Shown here one piece after another: positions 56,891-64,000 of a stretch of DNA of 64,000 nt. The stretch spans positions 434,001-498,000 of the forward strand of contig NZ_JADKYZ010000003.1 in assembly GCF_015354245.1 (NCBI RefSeq). The letters are read 5' to 3'. Position 1 is the first letter of the stretch. Each line of letters starts with the position of its first letter. The position numbers and the translations under genes were made by a program. This DNA comes from Diaphorobacter caeni. GTDB taxonomy: Bacteria; Pseudomonadota; Gammaproteobacteria; Burkholderiales; Burkholderiaceae_C. The notes beneath the pieces were generated by a model. That model had not been told where the DNA came from. It made no database searches and was given only the letters and a program-made list of their open reading frames with translations.

Positions 56891-57409
56891 TCACTTGCCG
56901 TTGCCGGAGTTCATGGCCTTGATCACCTTGTCGGTGATGTCCAGCTTGGGGTTGATGTAGACGGCTTCCTGCAGGATCACGTCGTACTTTTCAGCCTCGG
57001 CCACTTGCTTGACGATCCGGTTGGCGCGCTCGAGCACGGTGGCCAGTTCTTCGCTCTTGCGCGAGCTCAGGTCTTCCTGGAACTCACGACGCTTGCGCTG
57101 GAAGTCGCGGTCCTGATCGGCCAGCGAACGCTGACGCGAGGCACGCTGGCTCTCGGACATGGTGGGCGCTTCACGTTCAAACTTTTCGCTGGCGCTCTTC
57201 AGGCTGTTGCCTTGATCGACCAGTTCCTTTTCGCGCTTGGAAAATTCCTGCTCCAGCTTGGACTGCGCGGCCTTGGCGGAATTGGCTTCGCGGAAGACAC
57301 GGTCGGTGTTGACGAAGCCGGCCTTGAACTCCTGCGCTTGCGCAGGAACCGCTGCGGCCAGGCTGCCCAGCAAAACGACCAAGGGAAGATGACGGGAAAG
57401 GGATGTCAT
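56891..57409 (-). CDS. skp: periplasmic chaperone Skp/OmpH
   Basis: The protein has 172 residues. The signal peptide ends AQA-Q, then KAGFVNTDRVFREANSAKAAQSKLEQEFSKREKEL begins a long coiled coil rich in Lys/Glu/Arg (residues about 40-130). It holds outer-membrane proteins on their way to the BAM complex, which fits its place after bamA. Its ATG overlaps the bamA stop (TAATG). Confidence 0.93.
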   Translation of the reverse strand: MTSLSRHLPLVVLLGSLAAAVPAQAQEFKAGFVNTDRVFREANSAKAAQSKLEQEFSKREKELVDQGNSLKSASEKFEREAPTMSESQRASRQRSLADQDRDFQRKRREFQEDLSSRKSEELATVLERANRIVKQVAEAEKYDVILQEAVYINPKLDITDKVIKAMNSGNGK

Positions 57410-59703
57410 TAGAAAGATGTTCCGATCTGGAATTGCAATTTCTGGATTCTATCGCCGGCGAATTTTCGCACGGGCTGCGCAAAAGCTAGACGCAATGGGC
57501 CAAGAGGGGAAATCCAGCTCAACCCCAAACCTGTCGACACGCGCATTTGACTCAACTCCCAGCTTTCATGTTCACCGTACACGTTGCCCGCATCGACGAA
57601 GCCGAAGATGCGAAGCGTACGGTCATTGCCTGCGCCCGGGAATGGCGCAATCAATTCAGCATTCAGCGTGACCTTCTTCGGGCCACCAAGCACCGAGCCG
57701 GTCACGTCGCGCGGGCCGAGCGTACCTTGCTCGAAGCCCCGCACCGATCCGAGACCGCCGGAATAGTAATTCTTGAAGACGGGGAACGGCTGGCCGTTCA
57801 GGCCCTTGCCCAGACCCAGTTCACCGTTGAAGGCCAGCGTGAACTTCTTGTTCAGCGGCACGTACTGCTGGTACTGGTAGCTGCCCTTCACGTAACGGGC
57901 ATCGCCCGCCAGCGAGATTTCCGAATTCAGGCGCTGGTACCGGCCCGAGTTGGGTGCGAGCGCGCTGTCGCGGCTGTCGCGACCCCAGCCCACGGTCAGG
58001 GGGATCGAGAAGCTGCTCGATCCGTAATCGCGGATGTAGGCGAGATAGGCCGCAGGAATGTTCGTGCCTTCCTTGATGCGGGTGTTTTCCAGACCCACGC
58101 CGAAGAACACCGTGTCGATTTCGCTGAACGGCACGCCAAAGCGCACGCTGCCGCCCGCTGTGATCAGCTGGTAGTCACCGCCCATGTCGGCGTAAGGCTT
58201 GGCCGTGCGGTAGTACAGGTCAAGCGTGCGCGAGATGCCGTCCTTGGTGAAGTACGGATCAGTGGTGCTGAAGACGATGGTGCGGTTGTACTTGCTGGTG
58301 TTGACGTCAACGCCCAGATAGTTGCCCGAACCGAACACGTTTTCCTGCTTGATGCCGAAGGACAGCGAAATCTTTTCGGCGCTGGAGAAACCGGCACCGA
58401 GCGTGAGCGAGCCAGTCGGCTTTTCCTTCACGTTGACGACGAGGTCGACCTGATCGGGCGAGTTCGGCACCTCCTGGGTTTCCACGTCGACTTCGGTGAA
58501 GAAGCCCAGACGGTCCACGCGGTCGCGCGAGATCTTGATCTTGTCGGCGTCGTACCACGACGCCTCGAACTGGCGGAATTCACGGCGGATCACGGCGTCA
58601 CGCGTGCGGTTGTTGCCGCTCACGTTGATGCGGCGCACGTAGGCGCGGCGCGACGGCTCGGCACGCAGCACGAGTTCCACGCGGTCATTTTCCTTGTCGA
58701 TCTCGGGCACGGCCTCGACCTTGGCGAAGGCGTAACCGAAATTGCCGAAGTGGTCGGTGAAGGCCTTGGTCGTTTCAGCGACCTTGTCGCCGTTGTAGGG
58801 CTCGCCCGGACGGATCGTCACCATGGACTTGAACTCGTCATCGCGATCCAGGTAGTTGCCTTCGAGCTTGACGCCCGAGACGACGTACGGATTGCCTTCG
58901 TTGATGTTCACCGTGATGGAGATGTCCTGCTTGTCGGGCGAGATCGCGACCTGGGTCGAATCGATGCGGAACTCGAGGTAACCACGCGACAGGTAGTACG
59001 AGCGCAGCGTTTCCAGGTCGGCATTGAGCTTGGCGCGCGAATAGCGGTTGGACTTGGTGTACCAGCTGAGCCAGCCACCGGTGTCCTGGTCGAACTGGTC
59101 CTTGAGAGTGCCTTCGCTGAACGCCTTGGCGCCGACGATCTTGATGTCCTTGATCTTCGCGGGCTCACCTTCGACCACGGAGAACGTCAGGTTCACACGA
59201 TTGCGCTCGATCGGAGTCACCGTGGTCACCACGTTCACGCCGTACATGCTGCGGTTGATGTATTGGCGCTTGAGCTCCTGCTCGGCGCGATCGGCCAGGG
59301 CCTTGTCGAAGGGGCGGCCTTCGGTCAGACCCACGTCGCGCATGGCCTTCTTGAGCGTGTCGGCGTCGAATTCCTTGGTGCCGGCGAACTCCACGTCGGC
59401 GATGGTCGGGCGTTCCTCGACGACGACGACGAGCACGTTGCCTGCGGCTTCGAGGCGCACGTCCTTGAACAGGCCGAGCGCGAACAGCGCGCGGATGGCG
59501 GCGGCGCCCTTTTCATCGGTGTATTCATCACCGACGCGCATCGGCAGGGAAGCGAAGACGGTGCCCGCCTCGACGCGCTGCAGGCCTTCCACACGGATGT
59601 CCTGAACGTGGAACGGATCCAACGCCCATGCCTGAGCTGCAAAGACCATGGCAGCGATTGCTGTTGCAGTACGCGCGCCCAAGCGATTGAATTGTTTTTT
59701 CAT
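57409..59703 (-). CDS. bamA: outer membrane protein assembly factor BamA
   Basis: The protein has 764 residues from ATG 59703 (MKKQFNRLG). The signal peptide ends AWA-LDPF, then five POTRA repeats (first: FHVQDIRVEGLQRVEAGTVFASLPMRVGDEY) cover about residues 25-420. The rest is a 16-strand barrel with GSVRGFEQGTLGPRD (the conserved RGF motif) and ends LQFQIGTSF with C-terminal Phe. It inserts beta-barrel proteins into the outer membrane. It follows rseP by 50 bp. A frame extension to 59748 is not used. Confidence 0.96.
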   Translation of the reverse strand: MKKQFNRLGARTATAIAAMVFAAQAWALDPFHVQDIRVEGLQRVEAGTVFASLPMRVGDEYTDEKGAAAIRALFALGLFKDVRLEAAGNVLVVVVEERPTIADVEFAGTKEFDADTLKKAMRDVGLTEGRPFDKALADRAEQELKRQYINRSMYGVNVVTTVTPIERNRVNLTFSVVEGEPAKIKDIKIVGAKAFSEGTLKDQFDQDTGGWLSWYTKSNRYSRAKLNADLETLRSYYLSRGYLEFRIDSTQVAISPDKQDISITVNINEGNPYVVSGVKLEGNYLDRDDEFKSMVTIRPGEPYNGDKVAETTKAFTDHFGNFGYAFAKVEAVPEIDKENDRVELVLRAEPSRRAYVRRINVSGNNRTRDAVIRREFRQFEASWYDADKIKISRDRVDRLGFFTEVDVETQEVPNSPDQVDLVVNVKEKPTGSLTLGAGFSSAEKISLSFGIKQENVFGSGNYLGVDVNTSKYNRTIVFSTTDPYFTKDGISRTLDLYYRTAKPYADMGGDYQLITAGGSVRFGVPFSEIDTVFFGVGLENTRIKEGTNIPAAYLAYIRDYGSSSFSIPLTVGWGRDSRDSALAPNSGRYQRLNSEISLAGDARYVKGSYQYQQYVPLNKKFTLAFNGELGLGKGLNGQPFPVFKNYYSGGLGSVRGFEQGTLGPRDVTGSVLGGPKKVTLNAELIAPFPGAGNDRTLRIFGFVDAGNVYGEHESWELSQMRVSTGLGLSWISPLGPLRLAFAQPVRKFAGDRIQKLQFQIGTSF

Positions 59704-59753
59704 GTGTGAATCGAAGCCAGTACCCAGTACCGCAGCACCGTGTGGCAAATGTT

Positions 59754-61130
59754 TTAGCCAAAAAGCCGGGTTACATACCGGGTGACATCATTGAACATGG
59801 CGATGGACATCATCACCAGCAACACGGCTACGCCGCCCCGCTGAAGCCTTTCCATCCAGGCATCGGACACGCCGCGACCTGTCAGTCCTTCCCAAAGATA
59901 ATACATCAGGTGCCCCCCATCCAGAACGGGCAACGGCAACAGGTTCAGCACGCCAAGGCTCACGCTGATCAAGGCCATGAAAATCAGATACTGAGTGAGC
60001 CCCATGCTGGCGGACTTGCCTGCGTAGTCGGCGATGGTCAACGGGCCGCTGAGGTTCTTGAGCGATGCCTGTCCAATGACCATGCGGCCCATCATGCGAA
60101 GCGTCAATATCGACACCTCCCAGGTGCGCTGAACGCCCTTGGAAATGCCCTCAAGAAATCCATAGTGAACGGTGACCAACTCCGGCGGCTCGCCCACATA
60201 GGCGCCGATACGACCGTAGGAACCATTTGCATCCTGCAACATTTCAGGAGTGACCGGAATGTCCATCTGACGGCCTTCGCGCTCGACGCGCCAGGTCTGG
60301 GCCTGCACCTTGCCGTCCACCACCGAGTTGCGGATCAGCTCGCGCAACTGCAGCCCGTCGACGATATCCTTGGTGCCCACGCGCAGCACGAGATCATGCT
60401 GCTTGAGGCCGGAGCGCTCGGCGGCGCTGTCCTTCATCACATCGCCGATCACCGGCTTGGTCCAGGGGCTCAGAATGCCGATCTTGCGGAACAGCTCCAG
60501 ATCCGCGTCCTTGGCCTGCATGGCTGCCAGATCGAGCGTGAATTCGCGATGTCCCAAGCCGCCGTCGCCCTGCACCGACAGGCGGGCGTTCTGGCCGTCA
60601 AGCGCACCGCGCGTCAGCAGCCAGCGCACGTCCTCAAACGACTGCACCGGCTCGATTTCGTCATCGCCGAGCGCCGCACCGAGCACCAGTTCACCGCCGC
60701 GCAGGCCCGCCTTGTCGGCCACGGAGCCCGCCACCGGATTGGCAAGCAGCGGCTTGGCTTCGTCCACGCCGGTCCAGTTGACGACCGAATACAGCACCAC
60801 CGCCAACAGCAGATTGGCCAACGGTCCTGCGGCGACGATGGCCGCGCGCGATTTCAAGGGTTGGGTATTGAACGCGAGATGGCGTTCCTCCGGCGCGACG
60901 GGCGCTTCGCGTTCGTCCAGCATGCGCACATAGCCGCCGAGTGGAAACGCAGCAAGCACGAACTCGGTCGGCGAGCCCTTTTTTTGCCAGCGCAGCAGCG
61001 GCTTGCCGAAGCCGACAGAAAAACGCAGCACCTTCACGCCACACGCCACCGCCACGCGGTAATGGCCGTACTCATGCACGGCAATCAACACGCCCAGGGC
61101 CACGACGAACGCAACGATGGTCAACAGCAT
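59754..61130 (-). CDS. rseP: site-2 intramembrane zinc metalloprotease RseP
   Basis: The protein has 458 residues. HEYGHY (in LIAVHEYGHYRVA) near the N-terminus is the zinc site in the first membrane helix, and LDGGH (LPLPVLDGGHLMYY) near the C-terminus supplies the Asp. Between them lie two PDZ domains (KPLLANPVAGSVADKAGLRGGELVLG; GDVMKDSAAERSGLKQHDLVLRVG). It cuts anti-sigma factors to release the envelope stress response. It follows dxr by 25 bp. Confidence 0.95.
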   Translation of the reverse strand: MLLTIVAFVVALGVLIAVHEYGHYRVAVACGVKVLRFSVGFGKPLLRWQKKGSPTEFVLAAFPLGGYVRMLDEREAPVAPEERHLAFNTQPLKSRAAIVAAGPLANLLLAVVLYSVVNWTGVDEAKPLLANPVAGSVADKAGLRGGELVLGAALGDDEIEPVQSFEDVRWLLTRGALDGQNARLSVQGDGGLGHREFTLDLAAMQAKDADLELFRKIGILSPWTKPVIGDVMKDSAAERSGLKQHDLVLRVGTKDIVDGLQLRELIRNSVVDGKVQAQTWRVEREGRQMDIPVTPEMLQDANGSYGRIGAYVGEPPELVTVHYGFLEGISKGVQRTWEVSILTLRMMGRMVIGQASLKNLSGPLTIADYAGKSASMGLTQYLIFMALISVSLGVLNLLPLPVLDGGHLMYYLWEGLTGRGVSDAWMERLQRGGVAVLLVMMSIAMFNDVTRYVTRLFG

Positions 61131-61155
61131 GTGAAGGTCTCCTGAAAAGAACCGA

Positions 61156-62346
61156 TCAGACCGCAGCGATCCGTGCCACCGCGATGTCTGCGGCGGCTCG
61201 GGTTTGCGCGTCGAGCGCCAGCAGCGCCTCGAGCGAATCCGGGTTGGACGGTATCACACGCTCCAAAGTTTCAAGATTGATGGCATGAATTTGGTCGAAG
61301 CGGATTTTTCCATTCAAGAACGCCGCCACCGACACCTCATTGGCCGCGTTCAGCACCGCCGTCGTGCCCTGCGGCGCGCGCAGCGCCTGCCACGAAAGAT
61401 GCAGGCCGGGGAAGCGCGCCGCATCGGCTTCTTCGAACGTGAGCGCAGCCAGCTTCGCGAAGTCGAGCTGGGGCGTGCCGCTTTCGATGCGCTCCGGCCA
61501 GGCGAGGCCGACCGCGATCGGCACCCGCATGTCGGGCGTGCCGAGCTGGGCGATGATCGACGCGTCGACAAACTGCACCATCGAATGGATGATCTGCTGT
61601 GGATGGATCACGACCTTGATCTGCTCGGGCGTGAGGTCGAACAGCCAGCGCGCTTCGATCACCTCGAGCGCCTTGTTCATCATCGTCGCCGAGTCGATGG
61701 AGATCTTGCGCCCCATCGCGAAATTCGGGTGTGCGCACGCCTGATCGGGCGTCACGTCACGCAGCGTCTTGGGATCGCGCGTGCGGAACGGGCCACCCGA
61801 AGCGGTCAGCAGAATGTGGTCCACGCGGCGCGCCCAGGTCGTTGGGTCCTCCGGCAGGCTCTGGAAGATCGCGGAGTGCTCGCTGTCGATGGGCAGCAGC
61901 GTCGCCCCGCCCTGCTTCACTGCGTTCATGAAGACCTCGCCGCCGACGACGATGGCCTCCTTGTTGGCCAGCAGCAAGCGCTTGCCCGCACGCGCGGCGG
62001 CGATGCAAGGAGCGAGGCCCGCAGCGCCGACGATCGCGGCCATCACGGCGTCGACTTCGGGGTGCGAGGCGATCATCTCGAGCGCTCCCTCGGTGTGCAG
62101 CACTTCGGTCGCGAGGCCATTGGCGCGCAGCTTGTCCGCCAGCTCGCGGGCGTGGGGCGCGCTCGCCATCACCGCGTAGCGCGGCTTGAACTGAGCGCAC
62201 TGCGCGAGCATCACGTCGACGCGCGTCGCGGCGGAAAGCGCAAAGATTTCGTATTGGTCCAGGTGGCGAGCCACCACATCCAGCGTATTGGTGCCGATGG
62301 AGCCCGTGGAGCCCAGAACGGTCAGACGTTGTTTTGTCGTCGTCAT
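61156..62346 (-). CDS. dxr: 1-deoxy-D-xylulose 5-phosphate reductoisomerase
   Basis: The protein has 396 residues from ATG 62346, overlapping the cdsA stop (ATGA). It makes 2-C-methylerythritol 4-phosphate in the non-mevalonate isoprenoid path. Motifs are VLGSTGSIGTNTLDVV (NADPH), LANKEAIVVGG, the metal and substrate residues in PIDSEHSAIFQSL, and HPNFAMGRKISIDSATMMNKALEVIEARWLF. The open frame extends far upstream inside cdsA, but this is out of use. Confidence 0.96.
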   Translation of the reverse strand: MTTTKQRLTVLGSTGSIGTNTLDVVARHLDQYEIFALSAATRVDVMLAQCAQFKPRYAVMASAPHARELADKLRANGLATEVLHTEGALEMIASHPEVDAVMAAIVGAAGLAPCIAAARAGKRLLLANKEAIVVGGEVFMNAVKQGGATLLPIDSEHSAIFQSLPEDPTTWARRVDHILLTASGGPFRTRDPKTLRDVTPDQACAHPNFAMGRKISIDSATMMNKALEVIEARWLFDLTPEQIKVVIHPQQIIHSMVQFVDASIIAQLGTPDMRVPIAVGLAWPERIESGTPQLDFAKLAALTFEEADAARFPGLHLSWQALRAPQGTTAVLNAANEVSVAAFLNGKIRFDQIHAINLETLERVIPSNPDSLEALLALDAQTRAAADIAVARIAAV

Positions 62347-63197
62347 GCAGCTGCAAAGTAAGTAAGCATCATGGCCAGCGGCACGGCGGGCAGGATCGCA
62401 TCGATGCGGTCCAGCACGCCGCCGTGACCGGGCAGCAGGTTGCTGCTGTCCTTCATTCCGGCGCTGCGCTTGACCAGTGATTCCACCAGATCGCCCACCA
62501 CGCTCATCGCGGCCATGAAGACTGCGCCCAGCAGCAGGAACCAATAGCCCTTGGCCGCCAGACGCGAATAGAAACTGGACACCGACACCTGATTGGAGGC
62601 GTCGAGCGCAACCCAGACCACGGCGAGCACGATCACACCGATCATGCCGCCCCAGACGCCTTCCCAGCTCTTGCCCGGGCTGATGGCTGGCGCCAGTTTG
62701 TTCTTGGTGAACTTGAGTCCGAAGGTGCGGCCGGCGAAATACGCAAAGATGTCCGCCGCCCAGACCAGCACCAGAATCGACAGCAGGAAATTGATGCCGA
62801 CGTTGCGGGCCTGCACCACGGCCAGCCATGCCGTCCACAGAGCCAGCACGCCACCGATCAGGCGGATCGCCTTCGGAATCTGCGGCCAGCCCGCCACGCC
62901 GGCGCGCAGCAGATAGGCCCCGCCAAGCACCCAGCAGGCGCCCGCGATGGTCCAGAGCCACGGCAACGGAGTGCTGACCCAGCCGAGCTGCCAGCTCACG
63001 CCGCAGAGAATCAGGCAGACGGCGCTCACCGCCAGCGCCGACGCGCCCTTGAGGCCATTGAGCCGCCCCCACTCCCACGCGCCCGCCGACATGAAGATCA
63101 GCAGGATGGCGGTGAATGGCAGGGTGTTCGAGGCAAACAGCGCCGGCAGCAGAATGGCCAGCAGCACCAGGGCCGTAATGACACGTTGTTTGAGCAT
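62343..63197 (-). CDS. cdsA: phosphatidate cytidylyltransferase
   Basis: The protein has 284 residues with about eight hydrophobic helices. The CDP-diglyceride synthase signature is near the C-terminus: VVGDLVESLVKRSAGMKDSSNLLPGHGGVLDRIDA. It makes CDP-diacylglycerol for phospholipids in the inner membrane. Overlap with dxr by ATGA. It lies 47 bp after uppS. Confidence 0.95.
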   Translation of the reverse strand: MLKQRVITALVLLAILLPALFASNTLPFTAILLIFMSAGAWEWGRLNGLKGASALAVSAVCLILCGVSWQLGWVSTPLPWLWTIAGACWVLGGAYLLRAGVAGWPQIPKAIRLIGGVLALWTAWLAVVQARNVGINFLLSILVLVWAADIFAYFAGRTFGLKFTKNKLAPAISPGKSWEGVWGGMIGVIVLAVVWVALDASNQVSVSSFYSRLAAKGYWFLLLGAVFMAAMSVVGDLVESLVKRSAGMKDSSNLLPGHGGVLDRIDAILPAVPLAMMLTYFAAA

Positions 63198-63244
63198 CCG
63201 TCAGCCCCTTCTGATTCTCGAATGGTCAGCCGGTTCGTTGGCCG

Positions 63245-63985
63245 TCAGGCCAGCGAACCCGAGGACCTGGATGAAGATTTCTGAACCTGCGCCGAGGTCT
63301 TGCCGAAACGGCGCTCACGCGACGCGTAGGCGGCAATCGCCTCGTCCAGTGCGGCCTCGTCGAATTCGGGCCAGAGCCGGTCGCTGAAATACAGCTCCGA
63401 ATAGGCGCACTGCCACAGCAGAAAATTGCTGATGCGCATCTCGCCGCCGGTGCGGATCAACAGGTCGGGGTCCGCCACGAAGGACAGCGCCATGGCCCGG
63501 TCCAGACTGAGCTCGGTGATGGCTTCGCCCCGCGCTGCCAGTTGGGCTGCGGCCTGCGCGATGTCCCAGCGTCCGCCGTAGTTGAAGCAGACGTTGAGAA
63601 TCAGGCGCGTGTTGCCCGCCGTGATGGCCTCGGCCTGCTGCAGGCCTTCGCGCACCTTCTCGGACAGGCTCGCCTTGTCGCCCACGAAATGGAGCTGGAC
63701 GCCGTCCTTGTGAAGCTGCGGCACCTCGCGCGAAAGCGCCTTGGCGAGCAGGTCCATCAGGCCCGACACCTCATCGGCCGGGCGATTCCAGTTTTCGGAC
63801 GAGAACGCGAAGACGGTCAGCACGCCCACGCCGCGCTCGGCACAGGCGCGCGCGCAGCGGCGCAGCGAATCCACGCCCTGCTTGTGCCCCGCCAGGCGAG
63901 GCAGCAGACGGCGAGTGGCCCAGCGGCCATTGCCGTCCATGACGACGGCGATGTGATGCGGGACCACGCTAGGGGAAGATGACAT
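63245..63985 (-). CDS. uppS: isoprenyl (undecaprenyl diphosphate) synthase
   Basis: The protein has 246 residues. The diphosphate-binding motif is VMDGNGRWATRRLLPRLAGHKQG, followed by VFAFSSENWNRP and LLIRTGGEMRISNFLLWQCAYSELYFSDRLWPEF. It adds isopentenyl units to farnesyl diphosphate to make the lipid carrier for cell wall and O-antigen. It is the first complete gene of the superoperon inside the window; frr would be expected just outside. Confidence 0.96.
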   Translation of the reverse strand: MSSSPSVVPHHIAVVMDGNGRWATRRLLPRLAGHKQGVDSLRRCARACAERGVGVLTVFAFSSENWNRPADEVSGLMDLLAKALSREVPQLHKDGVQLHFVGDKASLSEKVREGLQQAEAITAGNTRLILNVCFNYGGRWDIAQAAAQLAARGEAITELSLDRAMALSFVADPDLLIRTGGEMRISNFLLWQCAYSELYFSDRLWPEFDEAALDEAIAAYASRERRFGKTSAQVQKSSSRSSGSLA

Positions 63986-64000
63986 GTACGAAGAGCGATG

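Noticed and set aside
57547-59709. 720-residue open frame opposite bamA
   Set aside because: Antisense shadow of bamA: it follows the same boundaries, has no motifs, and lacks a ribosome-binding site.
62347-63078. N-terminal extension of dxr by about 240 residues
   Set aside because: The frame stays open inside cdsA, but the extra residues are Arg/Gly-rich without similarity, and ATG 62346 gives the normal Dxr start and length.

Overview
The window is a high-GC, densely packed chromosomal segment of a Gram-negative betaproteobacterium. Lipid A genes, BamA, Skp, ExbBD and a TonB-dependent receptor imply an outer membrane. Several gene orders are typical of Burkholderiales: exbB-exbD-lpxK-ycaR-kdsB-adk-lexA, and uppS-cdsA-dxr-rseP-bamA-skp-lpxD-fabZ-lpxA-lpxB-rnhB-trmH. 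With the LexA, monomeric Icd and Tex sequences, these point to Comamonadaceae (Comamonas/Delftia-like). The family is inferred from gene order and protein character, not from a search. I saw no rRNA, tRNA, insertion sequence, prophage or CRISPR array.

Layout, left to right. 0-2 kb: a lipoprotein cut by the window edge and a double zinc-ribbon membrane protein. 2-9 kb: monomeric isocitrate dehydrogenase with an 18-bp palindrome upstream, an aldo/keto reductase divergent from a LysR regulator, Fe-superoxide dismutase and XseA. 9-13.4 kb: an envelope and nucleotide operon (ExbB, ExbD, LpxK, YcaR/Trm112-like, KdsB, Adk). 13.5-16 kb: asparaginase divergent from lexA, with two LexA boxes between them, then an orphan gene with a hairpin-rich leader. 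16-19.8 kb: a flavin-binding protein, an HExxH protein, a pilin-like membrane protein and the dkgB/LysR pair. 19.8-26.5 kb: a beta-CASP nuclease, an overlapping patatin/HDOD pair, tex and an outer-membrane barrel protein.

26.6-39.4 kb is ordinary accessory metabolism: DUF72, an Lrp-type regulator divergent from ornithine cyclodeaminase, MFS and MATE exporters, O6-methylguanine methyltransferase, two short-chain dehydrogenases, a GST, a GNAT acetyltransferase, a thioesterase, a DyP peroxidase and an rRNA-type methyltransferase. 39.5-43.3 kb is a probable copper-acquisition cluster: a DUF2946 protein, a TonB-dependent receptor, and one protein fusing a YcnI domain to a PCuAC copper chaperone. 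43.4-48.1 kb: guanine deaminase, a CynX/NimT-type exporter, and a MocR/GabR regulator divergent from gabT. 48.3-51.9 kb: a dihaem cytochrome c and a Tat-type FAD oxidoreductase, convergent with an FMN alpha-hydroxy-acid dehydrogenase that also has a Tat-type signal. Together these look like periplasmic respiratory oxidation. 52-64 kb is the envelope-biogenesis superoperon (lipid A, BAM, isoprenoid, undecaprenyl and CDP-diglyceride synthesis), ending just downstream of where frr would be expected.

Most of the window is conserved core genome. The less ordinary items are the YcnI-PCuAC fusion, the pilin-like domain on a three-helix anchor without a prepilin leader, the paired Tat-exported oxidoreductases, the twin LexA boxes, and several clean inverted repeats in promoters or leaders. 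I found no convincing wholly new multi-gene system.
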